A stretch of 48,777 nucleotides of DNA from an uncultured Anaeromyxobacter sp. (GCA_903855945.1 CAIOAK010000194.1:1-48777), one strand, 5' to 3'. Counted from the stretch's first letter, positions 25,037 through 34,311 are shown. The notes: generated from the sequence alone by a model not told the origin. A program made the numbers and translations.

Positions 25037-26827
25037 TTGATCGCATCCCTCACCCTCGCGCTGGCGCTCGCCGCCGACCCCGCCGTCCCCCCCACCCAGG
25101 CCGAGGGCCAAGCCTTCATGAAGCGGCTCGACGCCGACTTCCGCCGCCTCTCCGTGAAGCAGGCCACGGCCGACTGGGTGTCGAAGACCTACATCACGGT
25201 CGATACCCAGCGGCTCGTCGGCTGGGCGAACGAGGACCTGATGGAGTTCCTCTCCCGCTCGGTCCGGGAGTCGCTCCGCTACGGAAAGACCGACCTCGAC
25301 CCCTCGTCGCGAAGGCAGCTCCTGATGCTGCGCCTCGTGAACGAGCCGCCGCCCGCCCCGGCCGACCCCACGAAGCGGGCCGAGCTCGCTTCCATCGCCG
25401 CCCGGCTCACCGCCCTCTACGGCGAGGGGAAGTGGTGCGGCAAGGACGGCAAGGGCGTTTGCCGGGACCTGGGCCAGCTCGAGGAGGTGATGGCCGAGAG
25501 CCGCGACTGGGAAGAGCTCGTCGACGCCTGGGCCGGGTGGCGCACCGTGGCCCGGCCCATGCGGCCTCTCTACGAGCGGATGGTCGGGCTCTCCAACGAG
25601 GGGGCGCGCGAGATCGGATTCCAGGACGTGGGGGAGCAGTGGCGCAGCGGCTACGACATGCCGCCCGAGGCCTTCGCCGCCGAGATCGACCGGCTCTGGG
25701 GGGAGCTGCGTCCGATGTACGAGCAGCTCCACTGCTACGTCCGATCGCGGCTCCAGGAGCGCTACGGCAAGGCGAGGGTGCCGGACCGCGGCCCCATCCC
25801 GGCCCAGCTGCTCGGGAACATGTGGTCGCAGAGCTGGGAGAACGTCTACCCGCTCGTGGTGCCCTATCCGGGCGTGGGGGACACCGACGTCACGGCGGCG
25901 CTCGTGGCCGGCAAGTGGGATGCGACACGCATGGTGAAGACCGGCGAGTCCTTCTTCACCTCGATGGGGCTGCCGCCGCTTCCGGAGAGCTTCTGGACCC
26001 GGTCGATGCTGGTCAAGCCCCGCGATCGGGAGGTCATCTGCCACGCCAGCGCCTGGGACATCGACTACCGGTCCGACCTGCGCGTGAAGATGTGCATCAA
26101 GCCCACCGAGGACGACCTCGTCACCGTCCACCACGAGCTCGGGCACAACTACTACCAGCGCGCCTACGAGGGGCTGCCGACGCTGCTCCAGACCGGCGCG
26201 CACGACGGGTTCCACGAGGCCATCGGCGATGCGCTCGTGCTCTCCATCACCCCCGACTACATGGTGAAGCTGGGGTTGCTGAAGTCGGCGGCGAAGGACG
26301 AGCGGGCGGTGGTGAACGCGCAGATGAAGAAGGCGCTCGAGGAGGTGGCCTTCCTGCCCTTCTCGGTGCTCATGGACCGCTGGCGCTGGGACGTCTACGC
26401 GGGGCGCATCGCGCCGGATCGCTACGACGCCTCCTGGTGGGAGCTCGCCGCGCGCTACCAGGGCATCGTGCCGCCCGTCCCGCGCAGCGAGGCCGACTTC
26501 GACCCGGGCGCGAAGTACCACATCGCCTCGGGCGTTCCCTACGCGCGCTACTTCCTCGCCGGCGTGCTCAAGTTCCAGTTCCACCGCGCCATGTGCCGGA
26601 TCGCCGGCGACGAGCGGCCGCTCCACATCTGCTCGATCCAGGGCAGCAAGGAGGTGGGGCGCCGGTTCGGCGAGATGCTCGCCATGGGCGCGTCGAAGCC
26701 CTGGCCGGATGCGCTCGAGGCCCTCTCCGGCGAGCGGCGCATGGACCCGTCGGCGATGCTCGAGTACTTCGCGCCGCTACGGGCGTGGCTTGCCGATCGG
26801 ACCCGCGGCCAGGCTTGCGGGTGGTGA
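25037..26827 (+). CDS. M2-family peptidyl-dipeptidase (ACE-like zinc peptidase)
   Basis: The 596-residue protein removes C-terminal dipeptides. The zinc site is HHELGHNYYQ (HExxH about 371-375), and the third ligand Glu is in HDGFHEAIGD. I choose TTG 25037: GGAGG at 25024-25028 is well spaced, and the following MIASLTLALALAADPAVPP is a signal peptide. Longer starts add a non-conserved stretch. It is probably periplasmic or a lipid-free exported enzyme. Its last 51 nt overlap the convergent deacetylase-like gene. The divergent gap 24888-25036 contains a TTGACA at 24945 but no clear -10. Confidence 0.92.
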   Translation: MIASLTLALALAADPAVPPTQAEGQAFMKRLDADFRRLSVKQATADWVSKTYITVDTQRLVGWANEDLMEFLSRSVRESLRYGKTDLDPSSRRQLLMLRLVNEPPPAPADPTKRAELASIAARLTALYGEGKWCGKDGKGVCRDLGQLEEVMAESRDWEELVDAWAGWRTVARPMRPLYERMVGLSNEGAREIGFQDVGEQWRSGYDMPPEAFAAEIDRLWGELRPMYEQLHCYVRSRLQERYGKARVPDRGPIPAQLLGNMWSQSWENVYPLVVPYPGVGDTDVTAALVAGKWDATRMVKTGESFFTSMGLPPLPESFWTRSMLVKPRDREVICHASAWDIDYRSDLRVKMCIKPTEDDLVTVHHELGHNYYQRAYEGLPTLLQTGAHDGFHEAIGDALVLSITPDYMVKLGLLKSAAKDERAVVNAQMKKALEEVAFLPFSVLMDRWRWDVYAGRIAPDRYDASWWELAARYQGIVPPVPRSEADFDPGAKYHIASGVPYARYFLAGVLKFQFHRAMCRIAGDERPLHICSIQGSKEVGRRFGEMLAMGASKPWPDALEALSGERRMDPSAMLEYFAPLRAWLADRTRGQACGW

Positions 26828-28591
26828 GGCGGGCGGGGCCGCCGCGGCGGCCGGCAGCACCGTGAAGTGGCAGCGCTCCTGCTCGAGCGCCTCCTCGCCG
26901 CGCTCCTCGGGGTGCTCCCGGAGCCACATCACCATCTCGTCCGGCTCCCAGGCGTAGGGCTTCCCGTCGAGGAGCACGCGCCCCTCGTCGATGGCGCGGG
27001 TCGCATCGAGGAGCGGCATGCCCTTGAGGTCGCGGACGAGGGCCTGGAAGCGCCCCTCGCGCGCCGCGTCCACGAAGGCGAAGTGGTGGCGCCCCGCGAA
27101 GGCGGTGTGGAAGTGGGCCGGGCGGTAGGCGACGCCGGTGAGCTCGAGCCGGAGCGCCATGAGCGCGAGCATCTCGCCGGTCTCGCGCGCGAGACCCAGG
27201 CCCGGCACCTCCTGGCCGGGGAGGCGGGGCCTCACCAGGCTGAAGACCGCCTTGGGGTGGCGCAGTGACAACCAGTGAACGTAGAGGACCGGGTGGCCGG
27301 CGACGCGCTTGCGCTCGAGCACGAGCTCGAGGAGCACGTGCTCCTTTCCTTCGGCCTCGCCGTAGATGCGGATCCGCTCGCCCGGGTGCTGCTGGCCGAA
27401 CTCGGCGCGGAAGTGGTCGTAGCCGAGGCGGCGGAGCTGGTCGAGGATGCCGAAACGCTGCAGCGCGAACTCGATCCCGACCTCGGTGTAGAAGCCGAGG
27501 AGGAGCCGCTGCCGGGTGGGGCGGAGGCCCAGCGCCTCGGCGAGGTCGGAGTCGGTGAGGTCGCCCGAGTCGGAGAGGTGGGCGCGGTCCAGCTTGGCGG
27601 CGATCCGGGAGAATCGCTGCCCGATGGGATCGTAGCTCTCGGGGATGGGGTCGAGGGAGCCGGTGGAGAGGGCGAGGCCGATGCCGGCGAGCGCCTTCCA
27701 GGCGTTCTTGCTGTAGCCGCCCCCGGGCAGCCACACCGACGGGACTCCCTCCAGATGGGCCGCCACCGCCACGTTCCGCCGGCGCGTGCCGTCGAGGGTG
27801 AGATCGAGCTTGCCGAGGCGGTCGCCGTGCAGGACGTCGCCGCCGGCGATGACGAAGACGAGACCGGCGGGCGGCATGCGGTCGAGGAGCGCGCGGAGCG
27901 TCTCGAGGTACGGACCGTCGCCGGTGCCCTCCGGGAGCACCACCTCGTCCACCCCTGCGAGCGGGCCCCAGGTGGAGCCGGAGATGGAGCCGATCCAGTG
28001 GTTCGGGTCGCGGACGAGGCAGGCGGCGATGCCGTCGGGAGGGTGGGCGTCGAGGTCGAGCACCGCCACCATGCCGGTGAAGCCGTCGGCCCGCACCGAT
28101 GCGATGGCCGCCGCGATGTCGTTCACCGGGCAGAAGCCGCCCGCCGAGGCCGGCCCGGCGTGGTGGAAGCCGCCCACGAGGTTGAGTTGCGGCTTGTTGC
28201 GCCGCAGCGCCTCTCCGGCGGCCTGGATGGTGCCGCCGGTGGCGAGCCGGACGGTCCGCATCACCTCGTCCACCGGCACGTCGGAGGGATCGACGCCGAA
28301 GACCGCGGCGAGGGTGGCCGGGCGGGCCATCGACTCCAGGAAGGAAGTATCGTGAACCCGGGAGAGCTCGGCGAAGGAGGCGCGGCGGGGGGTCCGCCAC
28401 CATCCCGGCGCGATGGCCCGGCTCTGGCGCAGCCACCAGGCGGCGAAGTCGGCGCGGCGCGGGTCGAGGCCGGAGAACTCGACTCCGGTGAAGGGGAGGC
28501 GGTACGCCGGGTCGTACCAGACGTCCACCTCCCGCCGCTTGAGCAGGCAGCGGAGGCGGTAGAGGAGGGCCCGAGGGCCGATGCCCATCAC
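26777..28591 (-). CDS. Histone-deacetylase-like amidohydrolase with long C-terminal extension
   Basis: The product is 604 residues from GTG 28591 (ATG 28588 is possible). The N-terminal 330 residues have the arginase/HDAC fold with complete active-site features: GGFHHAGPASAGGFCPVND (His pair), LDLDAHPPDG (Asp/His zinc ligands), AGGDVLHGDRLG (third Asp) and PGGGYS (Tyr). The usual second His of DxHHG is Pro. Residues of about 340-604 form an unrecognised domain with HFHTAFAGRHHF. It would deacetylate small amines or lysines. The long tail is unusual because bacterial homologues are usually 300-380 residues. It is followed on the opposite strand by the M2 gene. Confidence 0.85.
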   Translation of the reverse strand: MMGIGPRALLYRLRCLLKRREVDVWYDPAYRLPFTGVEFSGLDPRRADFAAWWLRQSRAIAPGWWRTPRRASFAELSRVHDTSFLESMARPATLAAVFGVDPSDVPVDEVMRTVRLATGGTIQAAGEALRRNKPQLNLVGGFHHAGPASAGGFCPVNDIAAAIASVRADGFTGMVAVLDLDAHPPDGIAACLVRDPNHWIGSISGSTWGPLAGVDEVVLPEGTGDGPYLETLRALLDRMPPAGLVFVIAGGDVLHGDRLGKLDLTLDGTRRRNVAVAAHLEGVPSVWLPGGGYSKNAWKALAGIGLALSTGSLDPIPESYDPIGQRFSRIAAKLDRAHLSDSGDLTDSDLAEALGLRPTRQRLLLGFYTEVGIEFALQRFGILDQLRRLGYDHFRAEFGQQHPGERIRIYGEAEGKEHVLLELVLERKRVAGHPVLYVHWLSLRHPKAVFSLVRPRLPGQEVPGLGLARETGEMLALMALRLELTGVAYRPAHFHTAFAGRHHFAFVDAAREGRFQALVRDLKGMPLLDATRAIDEGRVLLDGKPYAWEPDEMVMWLREHPEERGEEALEQERCHFTVLPAAAAAPPASPPASLAAGPIGKPRP

Positions 28592-28604
28592 GGCGGCGGA
28601 TCGG

Positions 28605-28874
28605 CTACTTCGCCGCCCCCGGGGCGCCCGAGGGGGCCTCGCGCTGGCGGCGCTGCAGGGCGAGGCCGAGCCAGGCGTCCACGCCGATCCAGGCCACCGC
28701 GAGCCAGGTCGCGACGGTGAGCGTCCGGAGCGCCTTCAGCACGTCGCCGGTGGCGAGGAGCACGCCGTCGCGCGGGAAGAATACGAGGTCGATGTACTTC
28801 CACGGCATCGCGTAGAGGGTGTAGGCGGCGAGCAGCACGAACACCACGGCGCGAACGACGGCGAGGGCTTTCAT
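28605..28874 (-). CDS. Small membrane protein
   Basis: The 89-residue product has two hydrophobic stretches (VVRAVVFVLLAAYTLYA, and VATWLAVAWIGVDAWLGLAL). ATG at 28874 is preceded by GGGAGGAAA, a good ribosome-binding site. It sits 13 nt upstream of the deacetylase-like gene in the same direction and is probably in its operon. I do not recognise the family. Confidence 0.65.
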   Translation of the reverse strand: MKALAVVRAVVFVLLAAYTLYAMPWKYIDLVFFPRDGVLLATGDVLKALRTLTVATWLAVAWIGVDAWLGLALQRRQREAPSGAPGAAK

Positions 28875-28926
28875 CCGTTTCCTCCCTCGGGGAACTTAGC
28901 ACGCGACGTGGGCGGCGCTATGTTCC

Positions 28927-28959
28927 CGGACGGGTTCCGGACGGGTTCCGGACGGGTTC
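28927..28959. repeat. Three perfect 11-bp tandem repeats
   Basis: CGGACGGGTTC occurs three times without gaps between the small membrane protein gene and suhB. The 11-bp period is close to one helical turn, so it could be a protein-binding array, or simple slippage. Confidence 0.9.
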
Positions 28960-28982
28960 TCTCGAGCAGGCACGGAGGCAGG

Positions 28983-29792
28983 GTGACGGCGATCGGCGAG
29001 CTGCGAGAGGCGTGTGCGGAGGCGGCCCGGCGGGGCGGTGCGGTGCTGCGCGAGAAGTGGGGGACGAGGAGGACGATCGACTTCAAGGGCGGGATCGACC
29101 TGGTCACCGACGCGGACCGGGCGAGCGAGGAGGCCGTGCTGGGGTTCGTGTCGGCGCGGTTCCCGGGGAGCGCGGTGCTGGCCGAGGAATCGGGGGCGCG
29201 GGGGGCGGTGCCGGACGTGGCGGGGGACGGGCTCCGGTGGTACGTGGACCCGCTCGACGGGACGACCAACTACGCCCACGGCGTGCCCCATTTTGCGGTG
29301 AATATCGCGGTGACGGACGCGGCGGGGATCGCGGCCGGGGCGACACTCGACCCGCTGCGGGGGGAGCTGTACGTGGCGGGGCGCGGGGAGGGGGCGTGGA
29401 TGGGCGGGGAGCGGCTGCGGGTGTCGGAGACGGCCGAGATGGGGCGGGCGCTCCTGTGCACCGGGTTCCCGTACGACATCCAGGAGAACCCCGACCCGCT
29501 CGTCCGGCTCTTCCGGGCCTATCTGCAGCGGGCCCGCGCGGTGCGCCGGTTCGGGGCGGCGGCGCTCGACCTGGCCTACGTCGCGTGCGGGCGGTTCGAC
29601 GGGTTCTGGGAGGCGAAGCTCAAGCCGTGGGACGTGGCGCCGGGGATCCTGCTCGTGCGGGAGGCGGGCGGGGAGGTGGCCGACTTCCTGGGGGGGGATG
29701 ACGTGCTGCACGGCGGGACCATCTGCACGGCGAACCCGGTGCTGCAGCGGCAGCTGCTGGCGGTGCTGGCGGAGGTGCGGGGGGAGGGGTAG
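28983..29792 (+). CDS. suhB: Inositol-1-monophosphatase family protein
   Basis: The 269-residue Mg-dependent phosphatase has LAEES, WYVDPLDGTTNYAHG and LKPWDVAPGILLVREAGG, which supply the three metal sites. It would cleave inositol phosphate or a similar sugar phosphate; SuhB proteins also bind the rRNA transcription complex. GTG 28983 has GGAGG 4 nt upstream. A longer open frame runs back into other genes and is not real. It carries the first copy of the GTGCCGGAC 13-mer (29206-29218), translated as VPDV. Confidence 0.94.
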   Translation: MTAIGELREACAEAARRGGAVLREKWGTRRTIDFKGGIDLVTDADRASEEAVLGFVSARFPGSAVLAEESGARGAVPDVAGDGLRWYVDPLDGTTNYAHGVPHFAVNIAVTDAAGIAAGATLDPLRGELYVAGRGEGAWMGGERLRVSETAEMGRALLCTGFPYDIQENPDPLVRLFRAYLQRARAVRRFGAAALDLAYVACGRFDGFWEAKLKPWDVAPGILLVREAGGEVADFLGGDDVLHGGTICTANPVLQRQLLAVLAEVRGEG

Positions 29793-29809
29793 GGCGTCAG
29801 GGTGCGGCG

Positions 29810-30736
29810 TCAGGGTGCGGTGCCGGACGTCGTGGCCCCAAACGGGGCGGAGAAGGCCAACCGGTAGACCGAGTCCGGATCGACGTAGATGTCGATCACC
29901 TTGATCCCGAAGTGCAGGTGGGGGCCGGTGACGCGGCCGGTGGCGCCGACCTTGCCGATGACCTGTCCGCGTACCACGTGGTCTCCCGGGCGGACGTCGA
30001 AGCCCGACATATGGAAGTAAACCGAGAATAGGCCCCCGCCGTGGGCGATGGCGATGCTCTTCCCGGAGGCGAAGCAGTCGCGGACCAGGGCGACGACGCC
30101 GTCGTTCGTGGCCCGGATCGGTTCGCCCGTGGCGCCGGCGAGGTCGGTGCCGTAGTGCTGGCTCTGCTTCTTGCCGTTGAAGGTTCGCCGCTCGCCGAAC
30201 TGGCCCGTGACCTTCGCCTCGCGGGGTGGGGCGAACGCGGCCGTGAAGAGGGGGGGCTCGAAGGGGCGGGAGAAGGCTTCGCGGAAGGCCGCCTGGTCCT
30301 CCTCCATCTGCTTCTTGTGGGCTGCGGAGGGAGCGATGAACTTGGGCTCGACGGAGAGCTTCGTCTCCGGGAAGTGGGGATCGACGATCTCGACGGTGGC
30401 GACGAGTGGGTCCTGGCGGCCCGGAACGCGGACCTCGAGATTGACCGTTCCGGGGTCGAGCTCGATGGGGAGGGCGAGGACGGCCTGGGCGCCGGTGGGG
30501 GTGGGGTAGAAGCGGAATGAGCGCTGGGAGGGGAAAAGAGCGGTGCCGGACATCGAGGGGAGCGCGGAAGAAGCCACCCCCTCGAGCGTGACGAGCAGCG
30601 CATCGCCGGGGCGCGCGCGGGCGGGCGAGACGCGGACCGAGGGGCCGTTCGACGGACGCGGGTCAGCCGGGAACGCCGGGAGCGCGAGGACCGCAAGCGC
30701 GCCGACGGCGAGAGTTCTGAAGTAATGTCGAGCCAT
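29810..30736 (-). CDS. M23 (LytM-type) zinc peptidase
   Basis: The 308-residue exported protein has a signal peptide (MARHYFRTLAVGALAVLALPAFP), a beta-rich middle region, and a LytM domain with QHYGTDLAG (His-x3-Asp), the His of YFHMSGF and GPHLHFG. All metal and catalytic positions are present, so it probably cleaves peptidoglycan peptides. ATG 30736 has GAAGG seven nt upstream; a TTG four codons earlier is less likely. Its ATG overlaps the hisC ATG on the other strand (CCATGG). Two GTGCCGGAC copies lie inside it. Confidence 0.9.
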   Translation of the reverse strand: MARHYFRTLAVGALAVLALPAFPADPRPSNGPSVRVSPARARPGDALLVTLEGVASSALPSMSGTALFPSQRSFRFYPTPTGAQAVLALPIELDPGTVNLEVRVPGRQDPLVATVEIVDPHFPETKLSVEPKFIAPSAAHKKQMEEDQAAFREAFSRPFEPPLFTAAFAPPREAKVTGQFGERRTFNGKKQSQHYGTDLAGATGEPIRATNDGVVALVRDCFASGKSIAIAHGGGLFSVYFHMSGFDVRPGDHVVRGQVIGKVGATGRVTGPHLHFGIKVIDIYVDPDSVYRLAFSAPFGATTSGTAP

Positions 30737-31787
30737 GGACGCCTTCAAACCGCACCTTTCCGGACTGGCCGCCTACCCCTACCGGAAGGTCGACGCGGCA
30801 ATCAAGCTGGACCAGAACGAGAGCCCATGGGACCTGCCCGAGGAGATGAAGAATCGGGCGCTCGAGAAGATGCGCCACTCCGCATGGAACCGCTACCCCG
30901 ACATGCACGCGGAGGGGGTCCGGGAGCTGGTGGGGCGCTACCTCGACTGGCCGGCCGACGGGATCGTCGTCGCGCCAGGGTCAAACTTCCTGGTGCTCGC
31001 TCTGGCCGAGGCGGCTCGGCGGATTCTCGACACGTCGCCCTCCTTCGCGTTCTACGAGGGCGCGGCTCGGCTTACCGGGACTCCGTACAAGGGCGTGCCT
31101 CTCGGTCCGGACTTCTCCCTTCCCGTCGAGGGGCTTCGGGAGGAGATGGAGCGAGGGGAGCCGGGCGTGGTGTTCGTCGCCACGCCGCACGCGCCCACGG
31201 GCACGACTTTCCCGGTGCCGGACGTGGAGCGGATTGCCGAAAAAGCGAGGGATCGCGGATGGGTGCTCGCCATCGACGAGGCCTACTGCCAGTTCTCCGG
31301 CACCGACCTCCGGCCGCTCGCCCGGGGGAATCCGCACGTGGTCGTCCTCAGGACCTTCTCGAAGGCTTTCGGGCTCGGCGGCGTCCGCGCGGGCTTCCTC
31401 CTCGCGGTGCCGGACGTCGCCGCGAAGCTCCAGGCCATGCTCCCCCCTTTCGACGTCCCGGTGCACACCGCTGCGGTTCTGGAGACGGTTCTCGAGGCTC
31501 CCGGCCACGCCGAACGGGTCGCCCGTCAGCTCGCGGTCGAACGGGACCGGGTGATCGCGGCCCTCTCGCGCCATCCGACGTGGAAGCCACACCCGAGCCA
31601 GGCGAACTTCTTCCTGGTCCGAACCCCGGACGCCGAGACCGCCTGGAAGTCGCTCCTCGCGAAGGGGATCCTGGTCCGGCGCCAGGACCATCTGCCCGGG
31701 CTGAAGGGCTGCCTCCGCGTCTCGGTGGGCACACCCGCTGAGAACGACGATTTCCTGGCGGCCGCGTTCGCTGCAGCCGGAGAGTGA
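30735..31787 (+). CDS. hisC: Histidinol-phosphate aminotransferase-like enzyme
   Basis: This is a 350-residue fold-type I PLP enzyme. LDQNESPWDLP at the N-terminus, DEAYCQFSG, and RTFSKAFGLGGVRAGF (PLP Lys) are HisC features. It would transaminate imidazole-acetol phosphate in histidine synthesis. No other his gene is nearby, so a related aromatic aminotransferase is possible. The start at 30735 has no strong ribosome-binding site; transcripts for it and the divergent M23 gene must overlap or be leaderless. Confidence 0.88.
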   Translation: MDAFKPHLSGLAAYPYRKVDAAIKLDQNESPWDLPEEMKNRALEKMRHSAWNRYPDMHAEGVRELVGRYLDWPADGIVVAPGSNFLVLALAEAARRILDTSPSFAFYEGAARLTGTPYKGVPLGPDFSLPVEGLREEMERGEPGVVFVATPHAPTGTTFPVPDVERIAEKARDRGWVLAIDEAYCQFSGTDLRPLARGNPHVVVLRTFSKAFGLGGVRAGFLLAVPDVAAKLQAMLPPFDVPVHTAAVLETVLEAPGHAERVARQLAVERDRVIAALSRHPTWKPHPSQANFFLVRTPDAETAWKSLLAKGILVRRQDHLPGLKGCLRVSVGTPAENDDFLAAAFAAAGE

Positions 31788-31842
31788 ACGGCACGCCCCA
31801 AACAGGCCTGCGCCGGAACGCTTCCCTCGCTAGAGACTCGCT

Positions 31843-32268
31843 ATGGCCATTCCGTGGACCCCGGCGCTCGCGATCGGCGTTCCCGAAATCGACCATCAGC
31901 ACCAGGAGCTCTTCGTTCGCATCGAGCGGCTGGTGCAGGGCATCGGGAAGGGGAACGCTCCGGACATCGAGCACCTCCTCGAGTTCTTGAGCCAGTACGT
32001 CGAGAGCCATTTCGGCGCCGAGGAGCGCTGGATGCTCCGCAGCGCCTATCCCGAGTACTCGCGCCACAAGGGCGAACACGAGCGGTTCATCCGCGACTAC
32101 GACCAGATGACGCGCGAGTTCCAGGAGAAGGGTCCGGGTGTCCTCTCGGGCATCCGGATGAACAACTGGATGGCGACGTGGCTCGTCCAGCACATCAGCC
32201 GCTCCGACATGGAGCTGGGCCGGTTCCTGGCCGACAAGATTGCGAGCGGCGACCTCGACGGGCCGTGA
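31843..32268 (+). CDS. Bacteriohemerythrin
   Basis: The 141-residue four-helix O2-binding protein has all seven di-iron ligands: H20, H56, E60, H75, H79, H117 and D122. Such proteins store, sense or deliver oxygen and are common in motile microaerobic or anaerobic bacteria. ATG 31843 starts at the usual position (IPWTPALAIGVPEIDHQHQEL). It is a stand-alone domain with no sensor fused, and convergent with the dodecin gene. Confidence 0.95.
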   Translation: MAIPWTPALAIGVPEIDHQHQELFVRIERLVQGIGKGNAPDIEHLLEFLSQYVESHFGAEERWMLRSAYPEYSRHKGEHERFIRDYDQMTREFQEKGPGVLSGIRMNNWMATWLVQHISRSDMELGRFLADKIASGDLDGP

Positions 32269-32298
32269 CCCGTCGGGCCGCCGCGCGGACTTCGGGTA

Positions 32299-32502
32299 CT
32301 ACTTCTCGACCTTGAAGCCGAGCCGGACGGTCACCTGGAACTCGGCGACCTCCCCGCCCTTCACGGCGCCGCGGATCTCGGCGACCTCGAACCAGCTGAC
32401 GTTACGGACCGACTTGCTCGCGCCAGAGACGGCGGACTTGATGGCGTCCGCGACGCTCTTCGAAGAGGTACCGACGACCTCGATTTTCTTGTAGGTGGCC
32501 AA
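32299..32502 (-). CDS. Dodecin
   Basis: The 67-residue protein matches dodecins: YKKIEVVGTSSKSVADAIKSAV and VSWFEVAEIRGAVKGG...FQVTVRLGFKVE. Twelve copies form a hollow sphere that binds flavin or CoA. The conserved Trp of the flavin site is present (SWFEV). It diverges from spt, with the tandem GTCCGGCAC array between. From 32503 to 32738 there is no other gene. Confidence 0.95.
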   Translation of the reverse strand: MATYKKIEVVGTSSKSVADAIKSAVSGASKSVRNVSWFEVAEIRGAVKGGEVAEFQVTVRLGFKVEK

Positions 32503-32583
32503 GACTTGCTCCCTTTCCGGGGTGCCCCGCTGGGGTGAAAAGACCTGAATCGGACGAGCGGGATGTAACGAGGCGAACCGTTT

Positions 32584-32619
32584 CCGGCACCACGTCCGGC
32601 ACCACGTCCGGCACCACGA
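32584..32619. repeat. Tandem array of CCGGCACCACGT (three units)
   Basis: Three 12-bp units lie head to tail (32584-32595, 32596-32607, 32608-32619; the last ends in A). Two contain exact GTCCGGCAC. The array is in the gap between dodecin and spt. It is one of three intergenic arrays of this motif. Confidence 0.9.
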
Positions 32620-32738
32620 CCCTGCAGGGTGTATCCGCCCGACCAGGCTAGACGCGCTGCGCCACTTGACTCGTCGCGCCCGCGGCCGGTAGGTACACCC
32701 GGGGGAGCGCGTCTTTTCCCGTGGTTCGACGAGGACAA

Positions 32739-34277
32739 ATGGCTGATCTCTTTGACAAGTGCGCCAACTGGAAGGACCCCCAGGTCCTGAAGCTCGCCGG
32801 ACACTATCCGTACTACCGGGTCATCGAGGAGACCGAGGGTACGGAGGTGGTGGTCGACGGCAAGCGCCTCATCATGGCTTGCTCGAACAACTACCTGGGG
32901 CTCGCCAACGATCCCCGCGTGATGGAGGCGGCCGCCGAGGCCGCACGCCGCTGGGGCGCCTCCACCTGCGGTTCCCGCGTCCTGAACGGGACGATGGCGC
33001 TTCACGACGACCTCGACCACCGGCTCGCGAAATTCCTGGGGAAGGAAGCCGCGGTGGTCTTCTCCACGGGCTTCGGGACCAACCTGGGGACCATCTCGTC
33101 GCTCGTGCTCCGGCACGACATGATCTTCGCGGACCGGATGGTCCACGCCTCGCTCGTCGAGGGCATCCAGGCCGCCTACGGCGAGACGAAGCGCTTCCGG
33201 CACAACAACATGGAGGACCTGGAGCGGTTGCTGGCTGCCGCCAACCCCGAGGCCGGGAAGCTCATCGTCGTGGACGGGGTCTACTCCATGGAGGGGGACC
33301 TCGCGAACCTGCCCGCCATCGCGGAGCTGAAGCGAAAGTACGGAGCCAGGCTGATGGTCGACGAGGCCCACGGCTTCGGCGTCATGGGGCCGAACGGCAA
33401 GGGAACCGGCGAGCACTTCGGCGTGCATGAGGACGTCGACCTCATCATGACGACGTTCTCCAAGTCGCTCGCGTCGATCGGCGGAGTCATCGCCGGGCCC
33501 GCGGACGTGGTGAACTGGATCAAGCACAAGGCCCGGGCGCTCGTGTTCAGCGCGTCGATGACCCCGTCGGCTGCGGCCGCGGCGCTGAAGGCCCTCGAGA
33601 TCATCCAGGCCGAGCCGGAGCGGCGCGAGCGGCTCTGGGACATCTCGGAGCGGGTGCACCGGGAGCTCCGCGGGATGGGCTACGACACCCAGCCGTCGGT
33701 CTCGCCGGTGGTGCCGGTGGTCATCGGCGACCAGGCCCTGGCCTTCAAGCTCTGGCGAAAGCTCACCGATCTCGGGCTCTTCGCGAGCCCGGTCGTGAAG
33801 CCGGCCGTGGAGAAGGAGCTCGTCCGGACCGTATTCATGGCGACCCACACCGACGACCAGATCGACCGCGCGCTGGAGATGTTCCAGAAGGCCGGGCGCG
33901 ATCTCGGGATCATCCCGGCGGAGCGGCCGCACACCCGGGTCGAGGTGAAGATGGCCCGGCCGGGGGTCACCGGCTTCTACTCGTCCCACGAGGGGGCGAC
34001 GACCGCGACCGGGAGCCAGGACGGGGGCGTTCGCCTGGAGATCGTGGATGTGCTGACGCAGGGGGACGAACCCTGGTCGCGAAGGTTGTCGAATGCGGCG
34101 GAGATGATCACCTGGCGCGCGATAAACGCGGGGCCGGACGATGTAAAGAACTTGAAGGAGCTGCCGCTCAAGCTCTGGGAAAAGCGGCGCCAGCTCCCCA
34201 CGATGCTCCTCTCGGCCGGCATGAACTTCATGACGCGGCGACAGCAGAATTCGAGCAACGGCCAGCGGGACGCCTGA
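32739..34277 (+). CDS. spt: Serine palmitoyltransferase-like enzyme
   Basis: The 512-residue alpha-oxoamine synthase joins serine and an acyl thioester to give 3-ketosphinganine. The PLP Lys is K242 in TFSKSLASIGG; DEAHGFGVMG (about 208) and SNNYLGLANDP are typical. ATG 32739 has GAGGA at proper spacing. After about residue 400 there is an extra C-terminal region of about 110 residues not found in the compact bacterial enzymes. The following bCerS- and CerR-like genes argue against KBL or BioF. Soluble but membrane-associated is likely. Confidence 0.88.
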   Translation: MADLFDKCANWKDPQVLKLAGHYPYYRVIEETEGTEVVVDGKRLIMACSNNYLGLANDPRVMEAAAEAARRWGASTCGSRVLNGTMALHDDLDHRLAKFLGKEAAVVFSTGFGTNLGTISSLVLRHDMIFADRMVHASLVEGIQAAYGETKRFRHNNMEDLERLLAAANPEAGKLIVVDGVYSMEGDLANLPAIAELKRKYGARLMVDEAHGFGVMGPNGKGTGEHFGVHEDVDLIMTTFSKSLASIGGVIAGPADVVNWIKHKARALVFSASMTPSAAAAALKALEIIQAEPERRERLWDISERVHRELRGMGYDTQPSVSPVVPVVIGDQALAFKLWRKLTDLGLFASPVVKPAVEKELVRTVFMATHTDDQIDRALEMFQKAGRDLGIIPAERPHTRVEVKMARPGVTGFYSSHEGATTATGSQDGGVRLEIVDVLTQGDEPWSRRLSNAAEMITWRAINAGPDDVKNLKELPLKLWEKRRQLPTMLLSAGMNFMTRRQQNSSNGQRDA

Positions 34278-34311
34278 GGCGTCCCCCCCCCCACTCGCCA
34301 GGAACCCGCCC

